Assembly (NCBI GenBank): GCA_003228175.2
Contig: QGNQ01000007.1
Location: 16,362 to 80,361 of the forward strand
Length of the DNA: 64,000 nt
Reading direction: 5' to 3'
Source: Chloroflexota bacterium
GTDB taxonomy: Bacteria > Chloroflexota > Dehalococcoidia > Bin125
Shown piece after piece: positions 37,142 through 45,646 of the stretch (positions are counted from its first letter, which is position 1; every line of letters starts with the position of its first letter). The notes beneath the pieces were generated by a model, which worked only from the letters and a program-made list of their open reading frames with translations, was not told the origin of the DNA and ran no database searches. A program made the position numbers and the translations under genes.

Positions 37142-38053
37142 CTACACCCGCGCCGGCAAATCGATCTGGGCCCGCTCTAGCTCCGCATCGATCGCGGCCC
37201 GGACGGGCGCAGACGGCTCCACCAGCGGCAAGCGCGTCGGTCCCACCCGGAACCCCGCCTGGTTGAGCGCATACTTCACCGGCACCGGATTCCCCTCCAG
37301 GAAGAGCGAGTTCGTCAGCGGCCCCAACCGCCGATGGATCGCCGCCGCCTCATCCCGACGCCCCGCCAGGAACGCCTCCACCATGCTCCGCAACTGCCGA
37401 CCCGCCAAGTGCGAGACCACACTGATCACCCCATAGCCCCCGAGCGCCAGAATCGGCAACGTGTCGCCGTCGTTGCCGCTCCACACCCGGAAGCCCTCCG
37501 GCGCCGCATCGACAATCGTCGCGATCAGGTCCAGATCGCCGCTGGCCTCTTTGGTCCCGTTGATGTTCGAGACATCCCGCGCCAGTCGCAGCTGCGTCGC
37601 CGCGTTCATCGAGATCCCCGTGCGACTGGGCACGTTGTAGAGAATGCAGGGCCGCGTCACGGACTCCGCGATCGCGCGAAAGTGCCGGTACATGCCCTCT
37701 TGCGACGGCTTGTTGTAGTACGGCACGACCAGCAGCAGCCCATCAACGCCGATCTCCTCCGCCCGACGCGAGCTGTCAATCGCCGTACGCGTGCTGTTCG
37801 ACCCCGTCCCCGCCACCAGCGCGCCGCCCTGCGCGTGGCAGATCGGCAGCAACTCGCGGAACAGCGTGCGCTCCTCCTCAAACTCCAGCGTCGACGCCTC
37901 ACCCGTCGTCCCGCACACCACCAGCCCGTCGCTGCCGTTCTCCAGCAGGCCCGTAGCCAGCGCCGTCGCCTGCCCCATATCCACGGAGCCGTCCTCACGC
38001 ATGGGCGTCACCATCGCCGTGAAAATGCGGCCGAAATCGGCGAAGTCGGTCAT
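37142..38053 (-). CDS. dapA: 4-hydroxy-tetrahydrodipicolinate synthase DapA
   Basis: 303 residues from ATG 38053 behind TAGGAGCG. It has VCGTTGEASTL, LLVVPYYNKPSQEGMYRHF, the tyrosine in LYNVPSRTG and the Schiff-base lysine in NGTKEASGD. It condenses pyruvate with aspartate semialdehyde, the first committed step to diaminopimelate and lysine. It lies between asd upstream and a DinB-like gene downstream on one strand. Confidence 0.95.
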   Translation of the reverse strand: MTDFADFGRIFTAMVTPMREDGSVDMGQATALATGLLENGSDGLVVCGTTGEASTLEFEEERTLFRELLPICHAQGGALVAGTGSNSTRTAIDSSRRAEEIGVDGLLLVVPYYNKPSQEGMYRHFRAIAESVTRPCILYNVPSRTGISMNAATQLRLARDVSNINGTKEASGDLDLIATIVDAAPEGFRVWSGNDGDTLPILALGGYGVISVVSHLAGRQLRSMVEAFLAGRRDEAAAIHRRLGPLTNSLFLEGNPVPVKYALNQAGFRVGPTRLPLVEPSAPVRAAIDAELERAQIDLPARV

Positions 38054-38120
38054 CGCAACGCTCCTACTCAACCGCCCACGCGTGCGCGAACGGCATCCGG
38101 CGGCCCCGGAGCGATCGCTC

Positions 38121-39137
38121 CTACAGGCACCCATCCTCAAGCATCCACTCCACCATCTGCACGATGTTCAGAGCGGCGCCCTTGCGCAGATTATCGGTCA
38201 CGCACCAAAACGCGAGCCCGTTCGGGCTCGAAACGTCCTGCCGTGCCCGCCCCACGAAGACCGCATCCTGCGCCGCGCAGTCCAGCGGCGTGGGATAGCC
38301 GCCGTTGACCGGATCGTCCACCACCGTCAGGCCTGCCTGCCCGCCCCACAGCGCCCGTGCCTCCGCCGCCGCCAACGGCGCATCGAAATCCACATGCACC
38401 GCGATCGCGTGCGAGACCAGCGTCGGGATGCGCACACACGTCGCGCTCAACGGCAGCGCCGGCTGATGCAGAATCTTGCGACTCTCCACCAGCATCTTCC
38501 ACTCTTCCTTCGTGTAGCCGTCCTCTTGGAACACATCCACCTGCGGGATCGCGTTGAACGCGATCTGCTTCGGGAAATTCTCGATCACCACAGGCCGCTC
38601 GTCCATCAGCGCCCCAATTTGGTCGGTCAGCTCCGCCATCGCCGCCGTCCCCGCGCCCGACGTCGATTGGTACGTGTCCGCGATCACCCGCCGGATCGTG
38701 CGTTCCGCCATCAGCGGCCACAGCGCCAGCACCAGCGGCACCGTGCTGCAGTTTGGCGTCGCAATAATCCCCGCGTGGTCGCGCAGGTCCACCCCGTTCA
38801 CCTCCGGCACCACCAGCGGCACGCCCGGCGCCTGCCGGAACGCGGACGAGTCGTCGAACGCCACCGCGCCCGCGTCGCGGGCGATCGGGCACAGCTCCTG
38901 AGAGGCCGCCGTACTGGCCGAAATGAACGCCACATCCGCGCCTTCGAACGCGGCGGGCGTCGTCTCCTCGATCGTCAGCTCCTCGCCCCGGAAACGACGC
39001 GTCTGCCCCGCCGAGCGCGACGTCGCCAACAGGCGCAACTCCTTCACCGGCGTCTCGCGCTCCTCCATCGTGCGCAGGAACTCGGCCCCCACGACACCGC
39101 TCGCTCCAACCAACGCGATGGTCAACTCTCGGCTCAT
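38121..39137 (-). CDS. asd: aspartate-semialdehyde dehydrogenase Asd
   Basis: 338 residues beginning with the NADP loop IALVGASGVVGAEFL. The catalytic Cys lies in ATPNCSTV, and QSTSGAG and the late histidine region (SHAIAVHVDF) are present. It reduces aspartyl phosphate to aspartate semialdehyde, the substrate of the DapA encoded 67 bp downstream. The order here is dapB, asd, dapA. Confidence 0.95.
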   Translation of the reverse strand: MSRELTIALVGASGVVGAEFLRTMEERETPVKELRLLATSRSAGQTRRFRGEELTIEETTPAAFEGADVAFISASTAASQELCPIARDAGAVAFDDSSAFRQAPGVPLVVPEVNGVDLRDHAGIIATPNCSTVPLVLALWPLMAERTIRRVIADTYQSTSGAGTAAMAELTDQIGALMDERPVVIENFPKQIAFNAIPQVDVFQEDGYTKEEWKMLVESRKILHQPALPLSATCVRIPTLVSHAIAVHVDFDAPLAAAEARALWGGQAGLTVVDDPVNGGYPTPLDCAAQDAVFVGRARQDVSSPNGLAFWCVTDNLRKGAALNIVQMVEWMLEDGCL

Positions 39138-39362
39138 AGCACGTTTCTCAGAATCGAGTGCTCAGACTTCACGGCGTCGTGTCCGCCCCGCTCCAACCGA
39201 GCGATCCCCAGAGACCGCGGGGCGGCGACTGATGCCACATCCTACGGCTGCCCGTTATGCCGTATCAACGCAGCCACCCAGCCCAACCCGCCGCCCGCGT
39301 AACCCCGGACGCGTTCGTGCCGCCATCAGAGCCCACCCCCCCCAGTCCACGCGCGACTCCCG

Positions 39363-40157
39363 TCAGTCCGACCGCAGCCCCAGCACCCGGTCCAGCCCCA
39401 CCACCAAGTGGTCCAGCTCCATCGCCGCGCGTGTCGCCCGCAGCACCCCGGGCATGAACGAATCCCGATTCATCGAATCGTGTCGAATCGTCAGCGTCTC
39501 GCCCAGACCACCGAACAGCACCGTCTGATGCGCCACCAGCCCCGGCAGTCGCACCGCGTGCAGCGTCACCCCGCCCAGCGCTGCCCCGCGCGCGTTCGGC
39601 AGCGTCTCCCGATCCGCCACATTGCGACGAAAGTCGCTCCCGCGCGCCTCACGCATCGCCTCAGCGGTCGCCATCCCCGTCCCGGAGGGCGCATCCACCT
39701 TGCCATCGTGGTGCTGCTCAATCACCTCCACCGCCTCGAAAAACGGCGCCGCCACCCGCGCCAGATGCATCATCATCACCGCCCCCAGCGCGAAGTTCGC
39801 CGCCACCACCCCACCCAGCGCCCGCGCCGCGCAGCCCCGCACCGACGCGGCCAGCAGCGCCTCGCTGATCCCTGACGTGCCAATCACCGGCCGCACACCC
39901 GACGCGATCGCCACCGGCAACAGCTCCGACGTCCAAGCCGCGTTCGTGAAGTCCACCACCACATCCGCCCCCCAACCCGTCAGCGCCTGCACCTCCTGCG
40001 CCAAAGGCACGACTCCCCCCGCCGGCAGCGTGTAGCGGTCACCGTCGGAGAACTTCTCCAAGACCCCCACCACCTCCACGTCGTCCGCCGCCGCAAACGC
40101 CTCCAGCAGTTGCTGGCCCATCTTGCCCGTCCCACTCACCACCACGCGAATCGGCAC
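39363..40157 (-). CDS. dapB: 4-hydroxy-tetrahydrodipicolinate reductase DapB
   Basis: 264 residues from GTG 40157, chosen for the AAAGGAG site 7 bp upstream. It begins PIRVVVSGTGKMGQQLLE (nucleotide binding). The signature region is EVIEQHHDGKVDAPSGTG, with GTSG and NFALGA before it. It reduces the DapA product. A 225-bp gap separates it from asd, in which I see no gene. Confidence 0.93.
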   Translation of the reverse strand: MPIRVVVSGTGKMGQQLLEAFAAADDVEVVGVLEKFSDGDRYTLPAGGVVPLAQEVQALTGWGADVVVDFTNAAWTSELLPVAIASGVRPVIGTSGISEALLAASVRGCAARALGGVVAANFALGAVMMMHLARVAAPFFEAVEVIEQHHDGKVDAPSGTGMATAEAMREARGSDFRRNVADRETLPNARGAALGGVTLHAVRLPGLVAHQTVLFGGLGETLTIRHDSMNRDSFMPGVLRATRAAMELDHLVVGLDRVLGLRSD

Positions 40158-40198
40158 GACTGGCTCCTTTCCCCGGCAGGCAGAATCGCACACGTGAA

Positions 40199-40220
40199 GG
40201 GCCCCTCCTAAGAGGGGCCC
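40199..40220 (-). terminator. strong hairpin between pnp and dapB
   Basis: GGGCCCCTC, loop CTAA, GAGGGGCCC: a 9-bp GC-rich perfect stem after the pnp stop, on the side expected for a pnp terminator. Only two T follow, so termination may be Rho-assisted. Confidence 0.5.
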
Positions 40221-40294
40221 CCCAATGCAGACCAACAGTCTAGAGCCGCGAACCGAGAACCGACGGCCGCAGCGGCCCGCCCTAGTGGTTCGCC

Positions 40295-43138
40295 CTAGTG
40301 GTTCGCCGGCGCGCCAAAGTCAGGGCGCGGCGGCGGCGGCGGTCCCGGCGGCTCGTCCGAACCGGCCCCGAAGCGCCGATCCCGAGTGAAGCCCATCCGC
40401 TGTCGGCTCCGGCTACCTGAGTCCGTCGAGTCCGGCTGGCGCTCGGGGCGCTCGGGGCGCTCGGCGGGTGCAGACTCGCTGCTGCCACCACCACCACCAC
40501 CACCCTCTCCGCTGCGACGACGGCGGCGCCGGCGCCGGGGCGCCTCGCCCTCACCTGAGCTCTCACCCTCGCCACCACCGGAACGGCCGGCCGGCGCGGA
40601 CTCGCGGCCCCCGCCACCATCCTGGTTCCGTCCTCGGCTCGGTTGGTCGCGGGCGGCTTCACGACCGGAATCGCTGCGGCCCCCGGCCCGGTCGGCGCCG
40701 CGTGGCCGGTCCCCGTCGCCGCCGCGCGGGCGGTCCCCGTCGCCGCCGCGCGGGCGGTCCCCGTCGGCGTCACGCGGGCGTTCCCGATCGCCGCCGCGCG
40801 GGCGATCCCCGTCGGCGTCACGCGGCCGATCCCCGTCGGAGCCGCGCGGGCGTTCCCGATCGCCACCGCGCGGGCGATCCCCGTCGGCGCTGCGCGGGCG
40901 ATCCCCGTCGCCGTCACCGCGGCCACCGCGGTCGCTGCGGCCGCGCGGACCCCGATCATCATCTCGACCGCCGCGCCCGCCGCGGGGGCCTCCGGCGCCA
41001 CCACCAGCGCCACGACTCCCGCGATCCCCGCCGGACTCGCCGCCCCCGCCACCACTGCCGCCGCCGCTCAGCAGCGCCCGGCGCGAGGCGTTGATCCGAC
41101 CCAAGTTATCGATCTCCGTGACGAGAACCTCAATCTCGTCACCCAGCTTGACCACGTCCTCCACCGCCGGCACGTGATAGTCCGCCAGCTCAGAGATGTG
41201 CACCAGCGCGTCCTTGCCCGGCAGAATCTCCACGAAGGCGCCGAACGGCAGAATACGAGTCACCTTGCCCGTGTACTTCTCGCCCCGTTCCACCTCCTTG
41301 GTCAGCGACTTGATGGCGTTGATCGCCTTCTCCGCCGACTCCAAATCGACCGCGGTCACGTAGACAGAACCATCGTCTTGGATGTCGATCCCCGCGCCGG
41401 AGTCCGCCTCCAGCGCGCGAATCGTCTTGCCGCCGGGGCCAATGATCGCCCCGATCTTCTCCTGCGGCACCTCCACCCGATGCATCCGCGGCGCGTAGGG
41501 CGACATCTCCTCGCGCGGCGCCGCAATGGTGTCGACGATCACGTCGATGATTTGCAGACGCGCGTCCTTCGCCTGCTCCAGCGCCTCCTCCATGATCGAC
41601 AGCTCAATGCCGCGCACCTTGATGTCCATCTGCAGGGCCGTCACGCCATCCCGGCTCCCGGCCACCTTGAAGTCCATGTCACCCAGGTGATCTTCGAGCC
41701 CGGCGATGTCCGTCAGCACCGCGAAATCGTCCGCGGCCTCGCCCTTGATCAAGCCCATCGCAATACCCGCGATCGGCTTCTTGATCGGCACGCCCGCGTC
41801 CATCATCGAAAGCACGCCCGCGCAGACGCTCGCCATCGACGTACTCCCGTTCGACGAGAGCACCTCGGAGACAATCCGAATCGTGTACGGGAAGTCCTCT
41901 TTGTCCGGCAGAATGCTGGCCATCGCCCGCTCGCCCAGCATGCCATGCCCGATCTCACGCCGGCCCGACGAGCCAATCCGGCCCGTCTCCCCCACCGAGT
42001 AGGGCGGGAAGTTGTAGTGGTGCATGAACGTCTTGCTGTCCTCAGGCGTGAGGTCATCCAAGCGCTGCGCCATCCCCGTCCCCGCCAGCGTCGTCAGCGA
42101 GAGCACCTGCGTCTCGCCCCGCTGGAACAGGCCGGAGCCATGGGTGCGCGGAATCATGCCCACGCTGCCCGACAGCGGCCGCAAGTCCCGCGTCCCTCGG
42201 CCATCCGGGCGGGCGCCGTTCTCCAGAATCTCGTACCGCACTGCGCGCTTCTCAATCGCGTCGAAGGCCGCGCCTAAGTTCTCTTCCGCGTCGCCCTCTT
42301 TGCCGTCCAACAGCCCCGCGCGCAGCGCATTGCGCTTCTCGTCGCGCTCCGCCTTGGTCAGCCCCGACGACGGCGACAGCACCGCCACCAACTCGTCGCC
42401 GATCGCACCATCGGCCTCCTCCAGCGCGTCCGCGTCGACCGCCCGGGGCGTGAAGGCCCGCTTCGGCTTCGCCAGCTCCAGCATCTGCTCTTGCAGCGCC
42501 ACGATCTCCGAGATCGCCTCCTGGCCCAGCGCCATCGCGTCCACCAGCAACGACTCCGGCACCTCGCCGGCCTCCGCCTCAACCATCATGATCGCGTCTT
42601 TGGTACCCGCCACCACCAGGTTGAGATCGCCGTTCTTGAGATCCTCCCAGGTCGGCTGCAGAACCAGCTTCCCGTCCACATGGCCAATCCGCACCGACGC
42701 CACCGGACCGTCGAACGGCACATCGGAGATCGTCAACGCCGCGCTCGCCGCAATCGTGCCCAGCGTGTCGATCGGCGTCTCCATGTCAGTCGAGAGCACC
42801 GTGATCACGATCTGCGTGTCGTCCATGTAGCCCTTGGGGAAGAGCGGACGCAGCGGTCGGTCCGTCAGCCGCGCCGACAGGATCGCCGCCGTCGTCGGCC
42901 GGCCCTCGCGGCGGAAGAACGAGCCCGGGATGCGTCCCGCCGCGTACAACCGCTCCTCAAATTCAACCGAAAGCGGGAAAAAGTCGATCCCCTTCCGCGG
43001 GCTGCTGGCCGTCACCGTCGCCAGCAGCATCGTGTCGCCGTAGCGCAGCGTCACCGCGCCGCCCGCTTGCTGTGCCAGCGAGCCCGTCTCCACGACCAGC
43101 GATCGCCCGGCCAGCTCCATCTCATACGAATGCGTCAT
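40295..43138 (-). CDS. pnp: polyribonucleotide nucleotidyltransferase with long repetitive RG/D tail
   Basis: 947 residues from ATG 43138 (MTHSYEMELAGRSLVVETG). Two RNase PH domains, KH (APRMHRVEVPQEKIGAIIGPGGKTI in part) and S1 (YTGKVTRILPFGAFVEILPG) end near residue 700, the usual length. A further 240 or so residues are Gly/Arg/Asp-rich: RGG-like runs, nine copies of an 8-residue unit near DGDRPRGG, then an eight-arginine run. The tail is probably disordered and RNA binding. PNPase degrades and polymerises RNA in the degradosome. It follows rpsO as in many bacteria. Confidence 0.95.
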   Translation of the reverse strand: MTHSYEMELAGRSLVVETGSLAQQAGGAVTLRYGDTMLLATVTASSPRKGIDFFPLSVEFEERLYAAGRIPGSFFRREGRPTTAAILSARLTDRPLRPLFPKGYMDDTQIVITVLSTDMETPIDTLGTIAASAALTISDVPFDGPVASVRIGHVDGKLVLQPTWEDLKNGDLNLVVAGTKDAIMMVEAEAGEVPESLLVDAMALGQEAISEIVALQEQMLELAKPKRAFTPRAVDADALEEADGAIGDELVAVLSPSSGLTKAERDEKRNALRAGLLDGKEGDAEENLGAAFDAIEKRAVRYEILENGARPDGRGTRDLRPLSGSVGMIPRTHGSGLFQRGETQVLSLTTLAGTGMAQRLDDLTPEDSKTFMHHYNFPPYSVGETGRIGSSGRREIGHGMLGERAMASILPDKEDFPYTIRIVSEVLSSNGSTSMASVCAGVLSMMDAGVPIKKPIAGIAMGLIKGEAADDFAVLTDIAGLEDHLGDMDFKVAGSRDGVTALQMDIKVRGIELSIMEEALEQAKDARLQIIDVIVDTIAAPREEMSPYAPRMHRVEVPQEKIGAIIGPGGKTIRALEADSGAGIDIQDDGSVYVTAVDLESAEKAINAIKSLTKEVERGEKYTGKVTRILPFGAFVEILPGKDALVHISELADYHVPAVEDVVKLGDEIEVLVTEIDNLGRINASRRALLSGGGSGGGGGESGGDRGSRGAGGGAGGPRGGRGGRDDDRGPRGRSDRGGRGDGDGDRPRSADGDRPRGGDRERPRGSDGDRPRDADGDRPRGGDRERPRDADGDRPRGGDGDRPRGGDGDRPRGADRAGGRSDSGREAARDQPSRGRNQDGGGGRESAPAGRSGGGEGESSGEGEAPRRRRRRRRSGEGGGGGGGSSESAPAERPERPERQPDSTDSGSRSRQRMGFTRDRRFGAGSDEPPGPPPPPRPDFGAPANH
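40694..40909 (-). repeat. 24-bp coding tandem repeats in the pnp tail
   Basis: Nine copies of a 24-bp unit encoding variants of DGDRPRGG (RE, GS, DA variants occur). Units are imperfect and always in frame, so the array evolves as protein repeat. There are no unique spacers, so it is not a CRISPR. Confidence 0.9.
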
Positions 43139-43436
43139 GCGTTCCCGTGTTCCTCTTCCTGTGCCCGGATTGCATCGTCGGGTCACGTGGGTCGGGCGCC
43201 AGCGTCCTTCGCCGGTCTCTCCCGTGTGGGCCGGGGCGACATTTCTCGCGCCCGTGCCGCTGCTCTCGCGTCGTCTCGTTCTGACGCGTATAGCCAAATC
43301 TGATGCCGCCTGCGGCGGCCTGTGGGCGTTCGCCCCGGCGCGCGCAGCGCCCTGCCTCCTCAGCCCGTCCTTGCGATCCCGTCCAATACTGCCGTCGGAT
43401 CAACGCCGCCGGATCCACGCCTCGGATCGGCGCGTC
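43139..43436. other. rpsO-pnp intergenic region
   Basis: About 300 bp with no convincing gene. It contains a GCCGCC-TGC-GGCGGC hairpin at 43305-43319 that could end or pause rpsO transcription, and an unassigned 5' leader for pnp. I see no clear promoter. Confidence 0.5.
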
Positions 43437-43703
43437 CTATCGACGCAGCCCCAGGCTCGCGATCAGCGACCGGTAGCGCCCCACGTCCGTCTTGTTCAGG
43501 TACGCCAGCAAGCGCCGCCGCCGCCCAACCAACTTCATCAACGACCGGCGGCAGCTGTAGTCGTGCTTGTTCGCACGCAGATGGTCCGTCAGTTGGCTGA
43601 TGCGCGTGGTCAGCATCGCCACTTGCACTGCTGCGGATCCCGTGTCCTTCTCGTGGGCACGGTACGCACTCGTAATCGTGGTCTTCTCGTCTTGCGTCAG
43701 CAT
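43437..43703 (-). CDS. rpsO: 30S ribosomal protein S15
   Basis: 88 residues with the S15 pattern [23 protein letters not shown], then [24 protein letters not shown]. Normal length. It binds 16S rRNA in the platform. It precedes pnp on the same strand, the standard rpsO-pnp pair. Confidence 0.97.
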   Translation of the reverse strand: MLTQDEKTTITSAYRAHEKDTGSAAVQVAMLTTRISQLTDHLRANKHDYSCRRSLMKLVGRRRRLLAYLNKTDVGRYRSLIASLGLRR

Positions 43704-44017
43704 CTAGTCCCTGCGGGTGACGGTTCGCGGGCTGCTCTTCCGACCCGCCTTGGAGTGGGAAGGATTGGAGTGGCAAGGAGCCGAGGCCGCCTGCCCGTCG
43801 CATCGCTCATCCGTGGCCATCACACGGCCCACGGCGGTCGTCCTGGGGATTCACCCACAGGCTTCGTATCGACGGAATGCTACCACAGCCCCGCACCCAG
43901 GCAACATTGGGTGCAACCCGAAATCCACGCCCCCACCCCCAACGCGCCCCGGAATCGTTGGCGACGAAACGGTGATATTGCGTAGACCCCTGTCAACCAG
44001 CCTGGGAACATCACACG
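43704..44017. other. intergenic region between rpsO and the EthD-like gene
   Basis: 314 bp between divergent genes. I see no coding sequence that resembles its neighbours and no convincing promoter or RNA motif. Must hold the 5' signals of both genes. Confidence 0.4.
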
Positions 44018-44365
44018 ATGCCCACCGTCGTCAACGATCGTCCCAGCCTCTGGGTCCGCGCCCGCATTGAGCCCTCCCAGCTGGAGGCGTTCGAGGCCTG
44101 GTACCTCGCCACCCACCTCCCCAACGTGCTGCGCATCCCCGGCATCGTGCGGGCGCAGCGCGTCCGCGGCACGCATGACCCGGCCGGCACCCACCTGATG
44201 ATGTTCGAATTCGCCAGCGACACCGCCGTCCAGCCCGCCCTCGCCTCCCCGGAAGCCCAGCACGCCCGCAGCGACTGGGACCACTGGCGGCCCCACCTGC
44301 AAGAACTCAGCATCGAAATCTACGCCCCCCTGGGCGCCATCGACACCTACCACCATCGCAACTAG
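44018..44365 (+). CDS. EthD-like dimeric alpha/beta-barrel protein
   Basis: 115 residues with a pattern of the dimeric ferredoxin-like (EthD) superfamily: LWVRARIEPSQLEAFEAWYLATHLPNVLRIPG, then HLMMFEFASD and SPEAQHARSDWD. The conserved H-P pair (THLPNVL) fits EthD-type proteins. It stands alone and converges with the YbjQ-like gene. No function assigned. Confidence 0.55.
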   Translation: MPTVVNDRPSLWVRARIEPSQLEAFEAWYLATHLPNVLRIPGIVRAQRVRGTHDPAGTHLMMFEFASDTAVQPALASPEAQHARSDWDHWRPHLQELSIEIYAPLGAIDTYHHRN

Positions 44366-44385
44366 CCACGCAGCCCAGCGGCGGA

Positions 44386-44700
44386 CTACCGCAGCTTCAC
44401 CGCCGTGCCGTAAGCCAGAATCTCCGACGCCCCCTGCGCCACCGACGACGTCGTGATCCGCAGCGCCACAATCGCATCCGCGCCCTCCGCCGTCGCCGCA
44501 TCCTCCAGCCGCGACAGCGCCTCCGTCCGCGACTCCGTCAGCAACTGCTGGTACGCCCCGATCTCGCCCCCAACCAGGTTCTTCAGCCCCGCCAGTACAT
44601 CGCGGCCCACGTGACGGGCGCGCACCGTATTCGCCGTCACCAGCCCCCGCGTCTCTGTGATCTCGCGCACCGCCACGTCATCGGACGTCGTCATCAGCAT
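44386..44700 (-). CDS. YbjQ/DUF74-family protein
   Basis: 104 residues from ATG 44700 with TTGAAGGGC upstream. It matches the YbjQ pattern: GLVTANTVRARHVGRDVLAGLKNLVGGEIGAY in outline, the glutamate- and alanine-rich EALSRLEDAATAEGADAIV, ending AYGTAVKL. The family forms pentamers of unknown function. Its start overlaps the PAP2 gene end by 23 bp. Confidence 0.85.
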   Translation of the reverse strand: MLMTTSDDVAVREITETRGLVTANTVRARHVGRDVLAGLKNLVGGEIGAYQQLLTESRTEALSRLEDAATAEGADAIVALRITTSSVAQGASEILAYGTAVKLR

Positions 44701-45502
44701 TCGCTTGCCCTTCAATCCTGTCTCGTCGTTGCCGCCAGTATTGCGCAGCCGCCAGCCCAAACCCAGCCGCCCCCGCCCCCGCCGCCGCATCGATCAGAAA
44801 GTGGTTGCCCGTCAGCACAATCGCGAAGAGCTGCCCCAGCGGAATCAGCACCGCTCCCAGCGCAAACACCGGATTCCAGCGCCCGCCCGGCCGCGCCAGC
44901 CACAGCGCCACCCCCAACAGCAGCGCCCAACCGAAATGCAGACTGGGCAGCGCCGCGTAGGGATTCACGAAGATCCCCACCTCTTGCGCCTGATAGTTCG
45001 CCTCGCTGTACAGCGCCATCGTGTCCACGAAACCAAGCTCCGGGAAAAAGCGCGGCGGGGCCAGCGGTAGCGTCGCGTAGATCAGCAGGCCCACCAGCGC
45101 CGAGCCCACGAACGCGTTCCGGATCACGCGGTACACCGCCCGCTTGCGCCAGAAGAGCCACAGCCCCATCCCTGCGATCAACGGCATGTGCAGCCAGAAG
45201 TACACACCGTTGAACACATCGATCAGGAAGCGCGACTCCAGGATCCAACCCTGCATCTCCGGCTCCCAGAAGATCCCCAGCCGGCGTTCCAGCGCCATCA
45301 CATCGCGGGCCCGACCCAAGGCCTCGTCGGCCCGGTCCACCACGCCCCCCCGAATCAGGAAGTAGACCAGCCCGCCCAGCGCCGCCAGGCCCAGCTCCCG
45401 ACCCAAAGAACGCAGCTCCGCCCCCAACACACGCCCGCGGAATCGCCCCAGCGATCGCCCCGCTCCCGGCCGCACCCGCCCTGCAATCGACATGTTGCTC
45501 AC
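44678..45502 (-). CDS. PAP2-superfamily membrane phosphatase
   Basis: 274 residues from a GTG at 45502, with ATG 45493 an alternative. About six helices. The PAP2/Aur1-like catalytic motifs are AALPSLHFGW and TGNHFLIDAAAG, with the two histidines. It probably dephosphorylates or transfers a phospholipid or polyprenyl head group. It overlaps the YbjQ-like gene on the same strand. Confidence 0.85.
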   Translation of the reverse strand: MSNMSIAGRVRPGAGRSLGRFRGRVLGAELRSLGRELGLAALGGLVYFLIRGGVVDRADEALGRARDVMALERRLGIFWEPEMQGWILESRFLIDVFNGVYFWLHMPLIAGMGLWLFWRKRAVYRVIRNAFVGSALVGLLIYATLPLAPPRFFPELGFVDTMALYSEANYQAQEVGIFVNPYAALPSLHFGWALLLGVALWLARPGGRWNPVFALGAVLIPLGQLFAIVLTGNHFLIDAAAGAGAAGFGLAAAQYWRQRRDRIEGQANADDDVR

Positions 45503-45646
45503 GGTACCCAGGCCCGCAAAGCTGCGACAGCAGCCGCACCCGCAGCGCGATGCTAGGATCGCGCCGCTTCATCACTGCGAGAGATCGCCCGCCCGCGCGT
45601 GGCAATCGCCAACGCCCCCGACGGAGCAATGAATTCGAGGAGTCTC

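Noticed and set aside
40694..40909. Regular 24-bp direct repeats, CRISPR-like at first sight.
   Set aside because: No unique spacers; the repeats are in frame and encode protein repeats in the PNPase tail.
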